Origin: Saposhnikovia divaricata
Taxonomy: Eukaryota; Streptophyta; Magnoliopsida; Apiales; Apiaceae
DNA: 64,000 nucleotides
Direction of reading: 5' to 3'
NCBI GenBank assembly: GCA_036435485.1
Contig: CM071595.1
Location: forward strand, 102,230,580 to 102,294,579
A program made the translations under genes and the position numbers. Below the pieces are notes generated by a model. It did no database searches. It was not told where the DNA came from and saw only the letters and a list, made by a program, of their open reading frames with translations. Shown in pieces: positions 1 to 12,505 of the stretch; the first letter of the stretch is position 1, and each line of letters opens with the position of its first letter.

Positions 1-865
1 CCAGCTTACAGCACCTCCGTTTAGACAAAACACAAAACTAGACTGTGATACAGTATCATCCCTGTCTGTTTGGAAACTTGCATCGGTGTAACCTTTTACA
101 ACCAGTTTCTCCTCTCCTCCATACACCAAGAATGAATCTTTAGTCCTTTTCAGGTACTTTAGAATATTCTTGACTGCCGTCCAGTGACCTTCACCTGGAT
201 TAGACTGGTATCTGCTCGTCATGCTCAAAGCATACGAAACATCTGGGCGAGTACATACCATTGCATACATGATAGATCCAATTGCTGAGGCATATGGAAC
301 CTTACTCATGTGGTCCTTCTCATCCAATGATTTTGGACACTGGTCTTTAGAGATTGTTATCCCTTGAGACTCGGGGACATATCCCCTTTTTGCATTTTGC
401 ATACCAAAATGATGCAAAACCTTTTCAATGTATGTGCTCTGACTTAGACCGATCATCCTTCTAGATCTATCTCTATAAATCCTCATACCTAGAATGTAGG
501 TTGCCTCTCCTAAGTCTTTCATAGAGAAGTTGCTCCTTAACCAAGTCTTAACAGCCTTTAGAGAAGGTATGTCATTCCCCATTAGTACTATATCATCAAC
601 ATATAGTACTATGAATGCCACATGGCTCCCACTAACCTTCCTGTAAACACAAGGTTCATCTTCATTTAGAACAAAGCCATACTCTTTGACTGTTTCATCA
701 AAATGAATATTCCATCTCCTAGATGCTTGCTTCAATCCATAAATGGATCGACGTAATTTACATACCTTGCCAACATTCCTTGGATCGACAAAACCTTCAG
801 GTTGTGTCATGTACACATCCTCTTCAAGGCTTCCATTAAGGAAGGCTGTTTTGACATCCATTTGC
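1..865 (-). pseudogene. Copia-A RT (palm onward) and start of RNase H
   Basis: Minus-strand translation gives the Copia reverse transcriptase from MDVKTAFLNG through YGLKQASR and the catalytic YVDD (codons at 592-603), then YTDASFQT and SSFVFCLNGGAVSW at the left edge, the beginning of RNase H. I read no stop codon in this stretch. It is one base out of frame with the upstream IN/RT part because a G is missing near 865 where a QMDVK-type motif is expected. The missing base alone truncates the polyprotein. The rest of RNase H, the polypurine tract and the 3' LTR lie left of the window. Confidence 0.9.
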
Positions 866-2378
866 AGATTTCATAATCATGGAATGCTGCAATGGCAAGC
901 AAAATCCTTATGGACTTGACCATAGCCACTGGTGAGAAAGTTTCATCATAGTCAATGCCATGAATTTGTTTGAAACCTTTTGCTACCAGCCTTGCTTTAT
1001 AGGTCTGAACATTTCCATCCATGTCAGTTTTCTTCTTGAAAACCCATTTGCACCCTACAGGTTTTACCCCTTCAGGTGGATCAACCAAAGTCCATACTTG
1101 GTTTTCGTACATGAAATCCATCTTGGATTTCATGGCTTCAAGCCATCTCTTAGAGTCTGGACTGTTCATAGCATCTTGGTATGTAAGAGGCTCATCTTCA
1201 TCTATGAGCATCAAATCACCACATTGAGTCAAGAGAAATCCATATCTCTCTAGCTCATGGCGCATTCTACCAGATCTACGAACAACCTGTGTTTGTTGAG
1301 CATTATCATCATCCTGCTCTTGTTCCACTTCAGGTTCAATGTTGTTTTGTGATTCTCGATCTTCATCGAGATCTATAGTTCTCCCACTGTTTCTTTTGGA
1401 AATAAAATCTCTTTCCATGAAGACAGCATCTCGAGCAATATACACTTTCTGCTCAGAAGGACTATAAAAATAATACGCCTTTGTTTCTTTAGGGTATCCC
1501 ACAAAATTGCACTCTTCGGATTTAGGTCCAAGCTTGTCAGATACTTGACGTTTCACAAACGCCATGCATCCCCAAACTTTCATAAAGCTCAAGCCTGACC
1601 ATTTCTCCTCCCATATCTCATATGGAGTCTTTTGAACCTTCTTAGTAGGAATACGGTTAAGTGTGAAAGCCGCTGTTTCTAGAGCATAACCCCAGAAACT
1701 TATTGGAAGATCTGCATGACTCATCATCGATTGCACCATGTCCAACAAGGTGCGATTTCTCCTCTCTGAAACTCCATTCCATTGAGGTGTACCTGGCGGA
1801 GTGAGTTGTGATACACCACACTCCTTTAGATACTCTTTAAATTCAGTGCTTAAGTATTCACCCCCACGATCGGATCGTAAGATCTTAATACTTGCACCAC
1901 CGCCAATTTGCTTCTCTACTTCAGCCTTGTATTCTTTGAACTTTTCAAAAGAATAGGATTTGTTCTTCATAAGATATACATATCCATATCTACTAAAATC
2001 ATCAGTAAATGTTATGAAGTAGTAGTATCCTCCTCTAGCCATCACACGCATTGGGCCACATACATCACTATGTATTAGCTCCAGACGTTGAGTGGCCCTT
2101 TGACCTTTACCAGTGAAAGGGGCTTTAGTAATCTTACCAAGCAAACAAGATTCGCATTCTTGGTTTGATTCAAAATCAAACTTATCCAAATATCCATCCT
2201 TATGTAATTTGGATATGCGTTTCTCATTTATATGGCCTAGACGACAATGCCAGAGGTATGTTTGATTTGAGTCATTAACTTTAAGTCGTTTGTTTTCTAT
2301 ATTACAGACAGGATTATCTAAATCAAGAACATATAAACCATTAAACAAACGCGCAACACCATAGGTTAAATCATTCAA
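807..2378 (-). pseudogene. Copia-A integrase plus RT N-terminal part
   Basis: This reading frame starts in the GAG-pre-integrase HHCC zinc region (HCRLGHIN, then CESCLLGK). It continues into the integrase core with catalytic Asp in HSDVCGP, Asp in RSDRGGEY and Glu in VSERRNRTL, and then the RT N-terminus (WVFKKKTD, ARLVAKGFKQ, DETFSPVA). In the family IN cuts and joins the cDNA ends into the host genome. The last 20 or so residues are out-of-frame, caused by the one-base loss near 865. The upstream end is a TAG at 2400-2402 that replaces a Lys codon seen in Copia-B. All three catalytic IN residues are intact. Confidence 0.92.
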
Positions 2379-2399
2379 AGAAAAATAGCAACTGTTGTT

Positions 2400-3569
2400 C
2401 TATATTGTAAATGAAAAACCTTTCTTGTCCAAACAAGAAACAGAAATAATGTTTCTGCGAATCGCAGGTACGTAAAAACAGTCTTCAAGTTCTAAAACAA
2501 GCCCAGAGGGCGAAGATAAAGAATAAGTTCCTACAGCTAAAGCAGCAACTCTTGCTCTATTACCTACTCGTAGGTCCACTTCTCCCTTAGCCAAAGTCCT
2601 ACTTTTCTGCAGTTCCTGCACATTTATACAAATATGAGAAACACATCCAGTATCCAATACCCAAGATGTAGAAGTAGACAAATTGACTTCTATAACATAA
2701 ATACCTGATCCAGAAATCTGAACAGCCTTCATTTTCTTCAGATCCTCCAAGTAAACAGGACAGTTTCTCTTCCAGTGGCCAGTTTTCTTACAGTAGTGAC
2801 ATTCATCCTTAGCAACCCCACCTTTAGGCTTTAAAGCCTGTTTGGAACCTGACTTTGGCTGGGGTGTAGAATCAGATCCAGTCTTCTTCTTACCCTTCCA
2901 CTTGCGTTTCCCCTTGGCCTTACCTTTATTGCCTACCATCAGTATGGGAGCGGGTTCAGCTGTCTTCATGTTGGTCTCATATGTTCTCAATATATACAAC
3001 AATTCAGTAGGTGTTTTGTCAAATTCATTCATATTGTAGTTCATAACAAACTGAGTGAATTTGTTATTCAAAGAATTCATGATTAGGTAAGTACCAGTTT
3101 CCGTAGCAATCGGGAAACCCAAAGTAGCAAGGTACTCAATGTAACCAATCATCTTCAGAACATGTGGGCCAACTGGTTCACTTGCCCCTTGTTTGCAATT
3201 AAAGAGTGACTTACTCGTGTTGAACCTTTCTTGACGAGTTTGGCTTGAAAACATGCTTTGAAAGTGCTCATTGATAGTATATGCATCCATATGCACGTGC
3301 TGTCTTTGAAGCTCAGCACTCATAGTTGCCAACATAAGACATGCAACATCATTTGAATCATTCTCATCCCTTGCATGGGCCGCTATTTCCTCAGCAGTAG
3401 CGCCCTCGGGAAGGGGACCTGGTGGAGGAATATCAATGCAATGAAGCTTACGCTCGAGCCTGAGGACAATCCTCAAATTCCTCTGCCAGTCTAGGAAGTT
3501 GTTTCCTCCTGTCAGCTTGTCCTTCTCAAGGACTGATCATATGGATAAAGTGTTTGTGTTGTTTGCCAT
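2400..3569 (-). pseudogene. Copia-A gag and aspartic protease
   Basis: I place the start at the ATG complementary to 3567-3569 by comparison with Copia-B, whose gag opens MANNTNTLSV. In Copia-A a TGA at 3537-3539 interrupts it about ten codons in, so the long open stretch begins at 3476. Domains in order: UBN2-type gag (HLIMNSLNNKF in Copia-B, YLIMNSLNNKF here), a basic Lys/Gly-rich stretch, a CCHC zinc knuckle (CHYCKKTGHWKRNC), then protease with the catalytic D-T-G in WVLDTGCVSHIC. It ends at the TAG at 2400-2402 inside the PR-IN linker. Gag packages the RNA and protease cleaves the polyprotein. Confidence 0.92.
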
Positions 3570-5424
3570 TACTTAGTATCTACAATGATAAAAGCACAAA
3601 ATAAACATTAGATTTTCTGAATTTATAAATTATTATGTTCAAATGATTATGATATATATTCATAATATATCTCCCACTATTTTTATCAAATCAATAGCCC
3701 TTACTATTAATTCGGAAAGTATATCCCATGAATCTTTCGAGTGAGCCAAGATCCATATTTCGTCATGTCCTAAGTCAACCACTGGTAGTCCTTAAAACAT
3801 GATTATTTAGGTAGACAACAGTTGTCAATTATATCATATATAATTCTTGGATAGTTTGGTGATCAATGATTGATTTTATCTATCAAATAGATTTTCAACC
3901 AAACTCTATGCTTCTAAGTTCATAATAGTTGAATATAACCGTTTATTTCCACCATATTATGACGACTCAGTTAAGTTAGACCCAATGATACAACGGCTGA
4001 ATAAAACTGTTTATATTCGTCGCATCTCACCACGATAGACAGGAGTCCCCTGCCACTGACAGCCCTTCCCCTTATCGATCTAGGATTCGATGAGTGTTCA
4101 TTTATTGGAAAGCATCTGATTAAAACTTAATATTTTGTTAAGGGGTTTAGAATTAAAAACGACCATGATCCCATCATAAAGAGATTCCCAATTTTTCCTT
4201 GAATTAAATACTTCAAATCAATATTCACCAATAGTTTGATTTCCAGGTTGTTGGAGGAGTCACAAGTGGTCTCGCTTAATACCCAACTTCCTTACAGGTA
4301 AAACCCGTTTTTTGACAAAATCTCCCCATATCGAAATAATTGAAAATTCGTATTTAATTCTGTGTTTCATAAACACAGAAATCTCATGATCGTTATGTTT
4401 AATTTTAAAATCTCAAATTGTTACAGATTTTAACTTGTTTAAGTAGGCATGGCATGGGTGATGTATCTAATACATACATGATTAATCTAATCAAACATGC
4501 ATCTTTATCTCTACACATACATTCATATATATGTAAAGTGCAGTAAGTAAACGTGCTTAGTTATGGCCTTTATCCTAAATGATCCTTTTCAAGCTAATGA
4601 AAGGATCAAGGTCAATCTATGGTGGATAAATATAAATACAATTACAAGTCTTCATTCTTCTCTTTCTCCTTGGTTGATTCTCCTCATTGATCGTCCTTCA
4701 ATCTTCAAGTACATTACATTGAATAATTGAATACAACCTATACTAATGTACTTACATAATACAACTCGAGTTACATTCGAGGTTAAATAATTACAAGAAT
4801 GAAGAAAACGACATGCAAGTCGTATTTATAAAACCACAAACCATTAAACTAAGGGTCTTAAGGCCATAACCAGCACCATGCTAAAATAAACAATTAAGAA
4901 CATATAAACAAACACTGCGGGGGTCTGGGGCCGCAGCCCCGGGCGGGGTCCGGGGGCGGCAGCCCCCGGCGGTGGTCGAGCTGACCGGTCAGCTCGAACT
5001 CGGGATTTTTTTAATTCCAGAAGGCTCGTCCTTTTAACAAATCATCAATTTCTTAACAAAAGATCATATCTATTAGCCTCTGCCGCCACTGCATCATATA
5101 CAGTTCTGGAAGCATGTATCATATACATTCAAATCGTATCCCAGTTTACAGATCGTGTCCATACACAATCTGTCCAACAGTTTATATCACTATATAAACC
5201 AGACAACATGCATAACATACAAAAATCGTATACTGATCATCATGACAGATTGTAAACATGCTTGTATCATTATATCATAATATTCAACATAACAGAATCA
5301 TATATGAACGACATAACATATTATAATCGACATATCTCATAACTGTTTCATGGTAGATTCATATAACATGCATAAATGCATCGAATACAGTAAACACGTA
5401 ACCAAATCAGCCCCTTATACACGT
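3570..5424 (-). other. Copia-A 5' leader, non-coding, with a GC-rich island
   Basis: There is no convincing ORF between the primer-binding site and gag. The leader is AT-rich except for a sharp GC-rich island at about 4916-5005. That island contains nested inverted repeats (CCGCAGCCCC, GGGGGCGGCAGCCCCC) and a perfect 22-bp palindrome at 4976-4997. Copia-B has a shorter version at about 42397-42440. Such structured leaders may act in dimerisation, packaging or translation, but that is inference. Confidence 0.7.
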
Positions 5425-5438
5425 AGCTTTGATACCAT
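5425..5438 (-). promoter_or_regulatory. Copia-A primer-binding site (initiator tRNA-Met type)
   Basis: The plus strand reads AGCTTTGATACCAT directly against the LTR start TGTTGGG. On the minus strand this is ATGGTATCAAAGCT, one base different from the canonical plant TGGTATCAGAGC site complementary to initiator tRNA-Met. It fixes the LTR edge at 5439 and the element as minus-strand. Confidence 0.9.
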
Positions 5439-6985
5439 TGTTGGGTTTCGAGGCTTAAAATGCAGCGGATAAACGTAAATAAAACAATAAATTTTCGAAA
5501 CCCAAACCAGGATCCATGTATAATTATGGACAGATTATGGAGATTACGAATCATACCTTATAAAGAGCTTTACTTTCACGAACTCAACGGAGATCCTAGC
5601 TTTCACGACTTGTGTCTACCTCTCGGAAAACACCTCTATGGTATCCACACGAACACCTTCAAGAACGACTCACGAACTTGACTGCGGAATGGATGTACTA
5701 GCCTCCTTATTGATGATTCGATTTCTGCCTTTTTCTTGCTGCCTTCTCTAGGGTTTTTCACAAAAACGTAAACCACTCTTAACCTATCATTATCTATTTA
5801 TAATGACTGGTTAATAGGCCCTCAACAGCAAAAGCCCAACCCTTTTAGGTATAGGATTAAATAATAAAACGAAATTCTATTATTTAATTAATAACTAAGT
5901 CACACTTAATTATTATGGGCAGAAATACTCCTCTAATTCGAATTTATATATTATCTCAGTTAATTAAGTTTCACTTAATTAACATAATAAAATTCAAATA
6001 ATCACCAATTAATTTAAATCCATAATTTAAATTAATTATTACTTTAAGTGCTCTATGTGTGTGACCCAATAGGCTATTATTTAATTGGCAATAATTTTAT
6101 TCTCCAATAAAATTATAAACGATGAGCGGTATCTAGTAATACATCATTGCTACCCAATTAAACAATAATTAAATCGTGAATTGATAAAACCTTTCGTGAT
6201 TAATGTTTCCGTGTAATATAATCCCTTTAACCATATATATTATAGATTAAACTCGAGGCATGTATTTAGTCATCCTCTTCAACATTTAATCCGGGTTTAC
6301 TTGATCCATGAGTAGACTATTAAAAACAAATCATTATTTGAGCACGGTCATGCATTTTATAGCCTCACTCAATCAAGAGGCCAATAATATCTCTCATAAT
6401 TATAGGAGGGTTAAATCCTTTATCTATCATTCATATTTCTCATGCGACTCATGATATACCCGATGTCCACTTTTATCATCACCCGGTCAAAGGTAACTTT
6501 TAATGTAGTCAAAGTATATTAATCCTCGTATAGAAATATAATGATCTCAAGTCAAAGGATCATTACACCATTATCACTGTGAGTCTTTCTTATGACTTTA
6601 TTAAACATGAAGAATCTCACTATGGGTCTGTCCAGTACCATGTACTCCTACATGTACCTATGTATTGACTTTAGTATCTCCATACTTATAACCAATGAGA
6701 TGTGGTTATCTGTCAAACAACATACTAGTCTATTTATGTATTATTATTGTCCTATAATAATAATACTCGACCAGGGACCTTTTAAGAATATGATATATTA
6801 TATAATCTCAAGTTCAAGTCATGCACTTAAACTATATAATGTGTATCATGATTCTAAGTACATTTATTATGCTAACAAATATATCGCAGTAATTAAAGTC
6901 ATAATAAATACGTTTATTGAATGATCAAATGACAAAGGTTTATTCAAAGAAACAATGCATTGCCTCTAGGACACCTACACTAACA
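5439..6985 (-). repeat. Copia-A 5' LTR
   Basis: This LTR begins TGTTGGGTTTCGAGG beside the primer site and ends CTACACTAACA. It aligns along its length with the Copia-B LTR at 42851-44417. The minus-strand promoter should lie within it, but I did not assign a TATA box. The plus-strand ORFs inside it are chance. Confidence 0.9.
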
Positions 6986-8509
6986 CTAACAACACAATCA
7001 AGTGTTTATAAATCTTTAACAAGCTTTAGATGGTCCTTAAAGTGCTAAATCCTTAAGATCAAAACAAGAAAACAACTTGAAGTTACTATTCATCCTCATC
7101 TTGTAAAATTCATAACAAATCGAAAAATAAGAGTTTTGTGCTAAACTTTTTACCACACCTTGTACTCTTCAAAAGCTTTCTTTTGAGCTATATATCATCA
7201 AATTTGAAGCTTCCTAGCTAGGGTTTTGAGCCCCATCTTTCCTCTGGACAGAAACTGGACAGATTGGGTTCTCCAACTTGGAGGAGGGATTTGACTAGGC
7301 TATACTACTTTTTTGGCTTTGAAACTTTGAACGAATGTTACCCATGGAGTGGAGAAGCTATGGTTAAAATTTGGTGATTTAATCATGGATAGAAGTGGAG
7401 ATATGAATTTTTCTTTGAGTGGTGTTTCTGCTGGGCAGTTTGTGAGCTTTTGTGTTTGTTTTGATTAATGCCTTATGCCTTGTATCTAAGCCTTATCTAT
7501 CAGCTCTCTTACCTCTTAATAAGAGTGTTTGAAGTCCACCAATGAGAAGAGGCCACTTTTTGGCTCCTTGTTAATGCTTATCCTTGAATTTTGCAAGCAA
7601 GTCCTTAGCTTTTTGTAAATTGCATCCAACATCCTTTAAGTCTTATAATTCTTCCACTTTGGTACTTCCCTTCTTAATCCACTTAAAATCAGCCCTTGAA
7701 TGTGGTTGGGCCAATGGTAAGGCCCATATCTTGGTATTGGTTTTATACTTGGGCCTTGTCCAAGAGTTTCTAGTTGTTGGATTCATCGGAGGATTTCTGT
7801 GATCGTTTCAGTGGTTTCTCCTCTGTAAATCTCTTGGATATATTTTATCCTTTCCCACATCATATATTAGTGTATTAGGGTGGTTCTAATCCTCAAGTAG
7901 ACATTAAATCCAATATCCTTGGTATATTCTCTTGATCTCAGAATTTGCTCTCCCGGTTTCTCAAGCGTTCTCAAACTCGTTTGCATTCTCTTTGCTCTAG
8001 GATTATATTCTCAATCCTATTTCCTTCTCATAGTATATATCTTTCCTTGGACTTCTAATATTTAATATCCTCCATTAATAATCCAATTATTATGACTCCT
8101 CTGTCAATTATGGAATAAAATAAAGTTTGGAATCTCTGAATTCTGTCCTCGTTTACAAACACTCATTCTTTATGTACTTCCCTAGTACATACTTGGTTTT
8201 CTCATTTCTCAATTCCTTAAATTTAATATCTCATTTCTTGATGATACTAATATATAATTCATTGCCCGGTCAAATATTACACCGAAATAGAATTGGAATT
8301 TCTGAATTCCGATCGTCTTTGCATACACTTATTTACTCCGTAGGTCACTAATATGACTTCGGAATATCCACACTACATTTCGTACATAGGTGGCATGAAA
8401 AATTTCTTAAGCCTCAAAATCACTATTCATCCACCAAAATCACTATTCACTGATGCACTTCATCATAATAAGAAAAGTTTTAATTCTACCGAAAATTTGG
8501 GTTCTTACA
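6986..8509 (-). repeat. Tekay-like 3' LTR, part
   Basis: On the minus strand this starts TGTAAGAACCCAAAT immediately after the polypurine tract and runs left to 6986, where Copia-A interrupts it. The remainder must lie left of the window. It contains ACTATTCA motifs at about 7085 and 8420-8450 and a TATATAGC stretch near 7190. The plus-strand ORFs here (7584-7802, 8127-8640) have no coding character. Confidence 0.65.
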
Positions 8510-8520
8510 GTCTCCCCTCC
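8510..8520 (-). promoter_or_regulatory. Polypurine tract of the Tekay-like element
   Basis: The minus strand reads GGAGGGGAGAC directly before TGTAAGAACCC. In this family it is the plus-strand primer left by RNase H and marks the 3' LTR boundary. Confidence 0.75.
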
Positions 8521-8935
8521 ATAAAAGGATTCCATCCCGGAATCAATTTAGGAATAGATGGGTGTACTTTCCTCCCATTGCACTTTCTAATTCCCAGGTG
8601 GATTCTTCCACTTCTTGATGTTCCACAAATCTCTCATTAGCTTGACAACCTTGTCTCTTAGCACTTGCTCTTTTCTATCCGTGATTTCCACAGGTTGTTC
8701 TTTGTAAGTCAGACCATGTTGTATATTTACCTGCTCGTACTCTATCATATGTCGGGCATCTATAGTATCTTAACGTAGCGTTGCCACATGAAACATGTTA
8801 TGAACCGGCTATAAGTTTCGGGGGTAAGGCTGGCTCATATGCCACCTTCCGAACGCTTTTAAACTCTCAGATGGCCCAATGAATCTCGGGCTCAACTGCT
8901 CTTCATTTCCAAATCTCGTGAATTCTTTTCACAGG
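8521..8935 (-). pseudogene. Chromovirus integrase C-terminus and chromodomain remnant
   Basis: The minus strand shows, across several frame changes, LSPRFIGP (integrase GPY/F-like module), PVHNMFHVATLR, MIEYEQVNIQH, QPVEITDRKEQVLRDKVVKL and then ESTWELESAMGGKYTHLF. The last piece resembles the end of the chromodomain of Tekay/Del chromoviruses, which targets integration to particular chromatin. It ends only a few codons before the polypurine tract, as expected. Stops and at least two frameshifts interrupt it. Confidence 0.8.
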
Positions 8936-9169
8936 GATACCTTTCAGCATCACGAATCTCCAACCTCATATTCTGTATCTTGTTTGCACAGAAATACACT
9001 AACATAAACTTGCTTGTCATTCATCAACATGCCATTTAGCTTATCCCTAGTAGTACTATCTCTATACCTTTTGGTGCCACCTAGGTGCATAGAATATCTC
9101 AATCTATGGGTCTCGTGTAAAATCTCATCCTTTAATTCCTGAACATTCGGAATCCATCTCTCTCTTTTT

Positions 9170-9549
9170 GATTAAGGGTATCGGCCACCACATTGGCCTT
9201 CCCTGGATGGTAGTGTATCTCACAGTCATAATCCTATATCAATTCTTGCCATTTTCTCTATCTCATGTTTAGCTCTTTCTGGGTGGATATATATATATAT
9301 ATACATCCCTCCAGTTCTTGCGATCAATATAGATCTCACACATTTCTTCATATTAATACGGTCTCCAAATCTTTTAGGGCGAAAACTATCGTGACTAGCT
9401 CTAAACCAATTCATTAAATCCATAAAAGTTACGGGTGCATTAGTCAACCCAATGACATCTTTAAAATTATTGCGAAACGCATTTTTTGGTATATCCTCGG
9501 GTTTATCCTTCAACTGGTGATATCCAGTCCTTAAATAAGTTTGAACCAA
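9170..9549 (-). pseudogene. Chromovirus reverse transcriptase / RNase H fragments
   Basis: A 107-codon frame contains LRTGYHQLKDKPEDIPKNAF and GLTNAPVTFMDLMN, the Ty3 RT palm region that normally reads DLRSGYHQL and GLTNAPAAFMDLMN. Just left, the minus strand gives DYDCEIHYHPGKANVV, the RNase H/IN linker. The segment between RT and that linker, including the YxDD loop and most of RNase H, is missing or scrambled. A TA microsatellite at about 9286-9303 interrupts the frame. Confidence 0.85.
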
Positions 9550-10563
9550 AATACACAGCGTCCTTCATCTGATTAATCAATCATCTACACAAGTACCTAT
9601 TTTCAATGTTGAACTCATTTAACTCTCGAGGTTCGATGCACAATCTTGTGCTAATATCTTTCTCTCTTACAACAACACCGGGCTCTCCACGGTGGTATAC
9701 TGGGTCTTATCATATTCATGCCCAACAATTCTTGTAACTGAGTCGCTAATTCTTACATTCCCACTGGGGCTAATAGGAGATGCAGTACTGTACCCTGAAT
9801 ACTCGGTATTCATTCTCATATCGTCCAAATTGATATCTGGTAGCTCATGTCATCCAAATCGATATCTGATAGCTCATTAAAACCTTGTACAGCCTCCCAA
9901 AACCGCTGTAATTTCCTTTATACTCGGCGTCAACTATAAGAGCTAATTAAGCTTCATATCTCTGGTGTAATAATTTCTTAGTCTTAACTATATTCATGAA
10001 TCTCTGAATCTGACTCCGTCCCTTAATTATTACTCTTTTCCCTTACAATTAATTTGGCTCCATTGGTGTCCACCAATCCATCCTTATTATAATATCAAAT
10101 TCTCCCAACTCGAAAGGAATCAAATCTATTAAATGTGTCGACCCCCTATTTCTGGTTCACAACCTGGATGTGCTAATTTCACGGGAAAATTTTTCGATTG
10201 ACCATCTTTACTTGCAATCACCCCCTTAGAGTCCAACCTTAGGGTCTAATTATCATGCAAATCTTGAGATGCAAAGTACTTAGCAGCTTTGGGTCAAATA
10301 AAACGTTGATACTAACTGAGTTTAAGTAGGAGGGTATCTGCTATTTGAAGGTCCGGGTAGTGGGCTGCCTGCTGGAGGTAGTCTCATTACCTATTGGTAT
10401 AGTTGTCCAGTAGATGGACATTCCTTAGTCGTGTGTCCAAGATTTCCACAATCGATGCCTTTTGCACTAATGTAGCATAATCTGTTAACTCCAACATTGC
10501 CACGCGATTCTGGATCCATTGTTTCATCCCTAATTGATTCTACGGCCCATTTCACATCTATAA
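9550..10563 (-). other. Decayed chromovirus pol/protease stretch, no usable frame
   Basis: The position between the RT and gag fragments implies RT N-terminus, protease and gag zinc knuckle. I see only short scraps in changing frames and no D-S/T-G protease motif or CCHC knuckle I would defend. The plus-strand ORFs at 9692-9880 and 10497-10703 look like shadows. Confidence 0.5.
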
Positions 10564-10842
10564 TTACAAACTCCGGACAAACCTCAACAACTCGGATAAC
10601 TTGGCTTCACACTCTGCCACAGTCATGGTTTCTTGTTTTATCTCTAGAAACTTTATTCCAATCTGGGTCTTCATATATTTCAGAAAATATTTCCCTAAAA
10701 TAACCAGCTGAATCTCTCCCAAGTCACGACAGTGGTTCGCCTCTCCGTTCAAGTAGGCGACGAACATTGTTTTCTGATTCTCTGCAATACTTAGTATCTC
10801 ATATGATTTCTCTATCTCTTTAAGCCAAGCTCTGGCCTCCAC
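10564..10842 (-). pseudogene. Chromovirus gag fragment
   Basis: Ninety-two codons carry the Retrotrans_gag pattern: EARAWLKEIEKSYEIL, FVAYLNGEANHC, then FLEIKQETMTVAECEAKLSEL. These match the usual AWLKEIEKxFxxL, LxGEAxxWW and FLxLxQGxMTVxEYxxxFxxL of Tekay-type gag. The Trp pair after GEAN is changed to HC and a short stretch after it is missing. Gag forms the particle in the family. This is only the middle of it. Confidence 0.85.
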
Positions 10843-12505
10843 TGGGTCAGTGGTTCCATGGAATTCTGTGGGTTTCTACCTGACTCCGTTATCATTCGAG
10901 TTTCACGATACGTTGTTATTCCTTTCACATGTTTGACCAACTTTACACTATCATATTATCCTTGAGAGAGAATAAACTAATTTCATTGATATGTCATTGA
11001 TATTCTACTCATCTTAGGGATCCGCTCTTATCATAGGCTATTTCATTGTGAATCTAATTCCTATCAGCGAATTTTTACTTATTCGACCTGGTTGGCCTCC
11101 CCTTGGAATTAAATTAAGATAACAAGAATCATGGAGCTTTGAAAAGATATCTCTCATATCAAGGAAGACGTCACACTTTGGTGATCATAAGGTTATAGGT
11201 TTTAAGGTAACCTTATTTGAGATGAGAGAATGTACTGAGAGATCAATATGATCATAAGAACTCAATGTTGCGTGTCTCAATTAAGAAATTACTAAAGGTA
11301 ATTAGCCTTCTTGTATTTCACAACTCACAACTGACGGCGTCCCATCAGACTTCCATCACACAGACAGATAGTCCTTGTGGCCCCTATAAATATAGGGTTG
11401 TTCGTCTCAGTAGAAGTTGAGAAGTATGAAAGCAATTCAAAGTCAAATTATTAATTATCGTCTTTCGACAAATAATTCTCAAATGGACACCTTGGAAAAA
11501 AAATTAACCAGATTCCAAGGTGCGATTTACAAGAAAATGATATCCAGAAAGATACTGGTATTCAACAAGCAAGTGGTGAGGTATCACCATAGGGTCATTC
11601 ATTATTTGAAGAAAAGTGAAAGCTTGAATAACATCATTTAACAGGGCTTCGAAAACCTGAAAGTAGGTATCGTGACGGCCTCTTGTACAATTGAAACTAA
11701 ATGTGGTTTAATACAAATGTTATAAAACAACTTCGAAGAAGCAGTATATCTTTTATCGAAATTCTCTCTAAGATGATGCCAAGATAGATTACAGATTGGG
11801 GAGGTTTTGCCAAGGTCTCTATGGATGCCCTTTATGTCGGCTCCTCTGATGGATAATCGGTCAATTCTAAAGCTTTTCTTTCAACGCACACCCTAAGGTG
11901 CTCGATACTTACGTCATTCCCGACTCATAATAGTCGATAACGATTCTATCATCGACATTTGAAATCGCAGGGAGTTCTACTCGACTAGGCGCAAGCATCT
12001 CAAGCAAGCGTTCCGTTTTATAAGAAGACTTTGATACCGGTGTCACCCATAGTAACGACGAATTCCATATGTCGAATGGGCGGTACTCCGGAAGATTGTT
12101 AGAAACTACATGCTTAAACCCAATTACTATTATAACCGTCTTCATACCAAACATTCCTTTTCTTGTATCAATCCCGTGTGCTACATAAGCTCAACACTTG
12201 TGGCATAATAGCCTTCTTATTTAAGTCTTTCCTAGACTTTCTTAGTCTATCTTGGTTCTTAAAATATATCTCATCTTATCACACTCGTGTTACAATAACT
12301 CTATGCGTAATACGTACATATAAAATCTTGCTCGAGGTAATAAAATTCCTCAGTACCGTAGTAAAACCGTCCTTGGTGGAATCACTGATCGTGGGGATTT
12401 ATACCCCATAGATAAGGTACTGCCTCTGTTAGTTAAGGTAAATAAGTATCCTTAATAATACATGAAGTCCGAACGTCTCAGTTCTTACGCATGCTGCCTC
12501 CCTAG
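10843..12505 (-). other. Remainder of chromovirus gag/leader, unresolved
   Basis: This stretch lies between the gag fragment and the Athila-1 insertion point and should hold the gag N-terminus and leader. No frame is convincing. One part, about 11130-11640, looks different: it has a GACGTC palindrome (about 11167), a CTATAAATATA box near 11380 and a 74-codon plus-strand ORF (11417-11641) with a heptad-like Leu/Lys pattern. I do not recognise it. Confidence 0.4.

Larger units (their letters stand above)
1..6985 (-). mobile_element. Copia-A: Ty1/Copia LTR retrotransposon, cut by the window edge
   Basis: A minus-strand Copia element. Reading right to left it has a 5' LTR (5439-6985), a Met-type primer site, a leader, gag, PR, IN and RT, and it runs off the left edge in RNase H. 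PR-IN-RT-RH is the Copia order. The gag is closely similar to that of Copia-B at 40-41 kb, so the two belong to one family. The LTR ends with CTAACA at 6985. The target duplication cannot be checked because the 3' LTR lies outside the window. It sits inside the chromovirus LTR that resumes at 6986. The coding frame carries at least two nonsense codons and one frameshift, so it is a dead copy. Confidence 0.93.

Noticed and set aside
8127..8640. Plus-strand ORFs MESLNSV... and MTSEYPH...
   Set aside because: They lie opposite an LTR and a chromodomain remnant of a minus-strand element and show no coding features.
11417..11641. Endogenous pararetrovirus fragment
   Set aside because: The TATA/GACGTC layout suggested it, but no movement protein, coat or RT motif is present, so it is kept only as an unidentified block.
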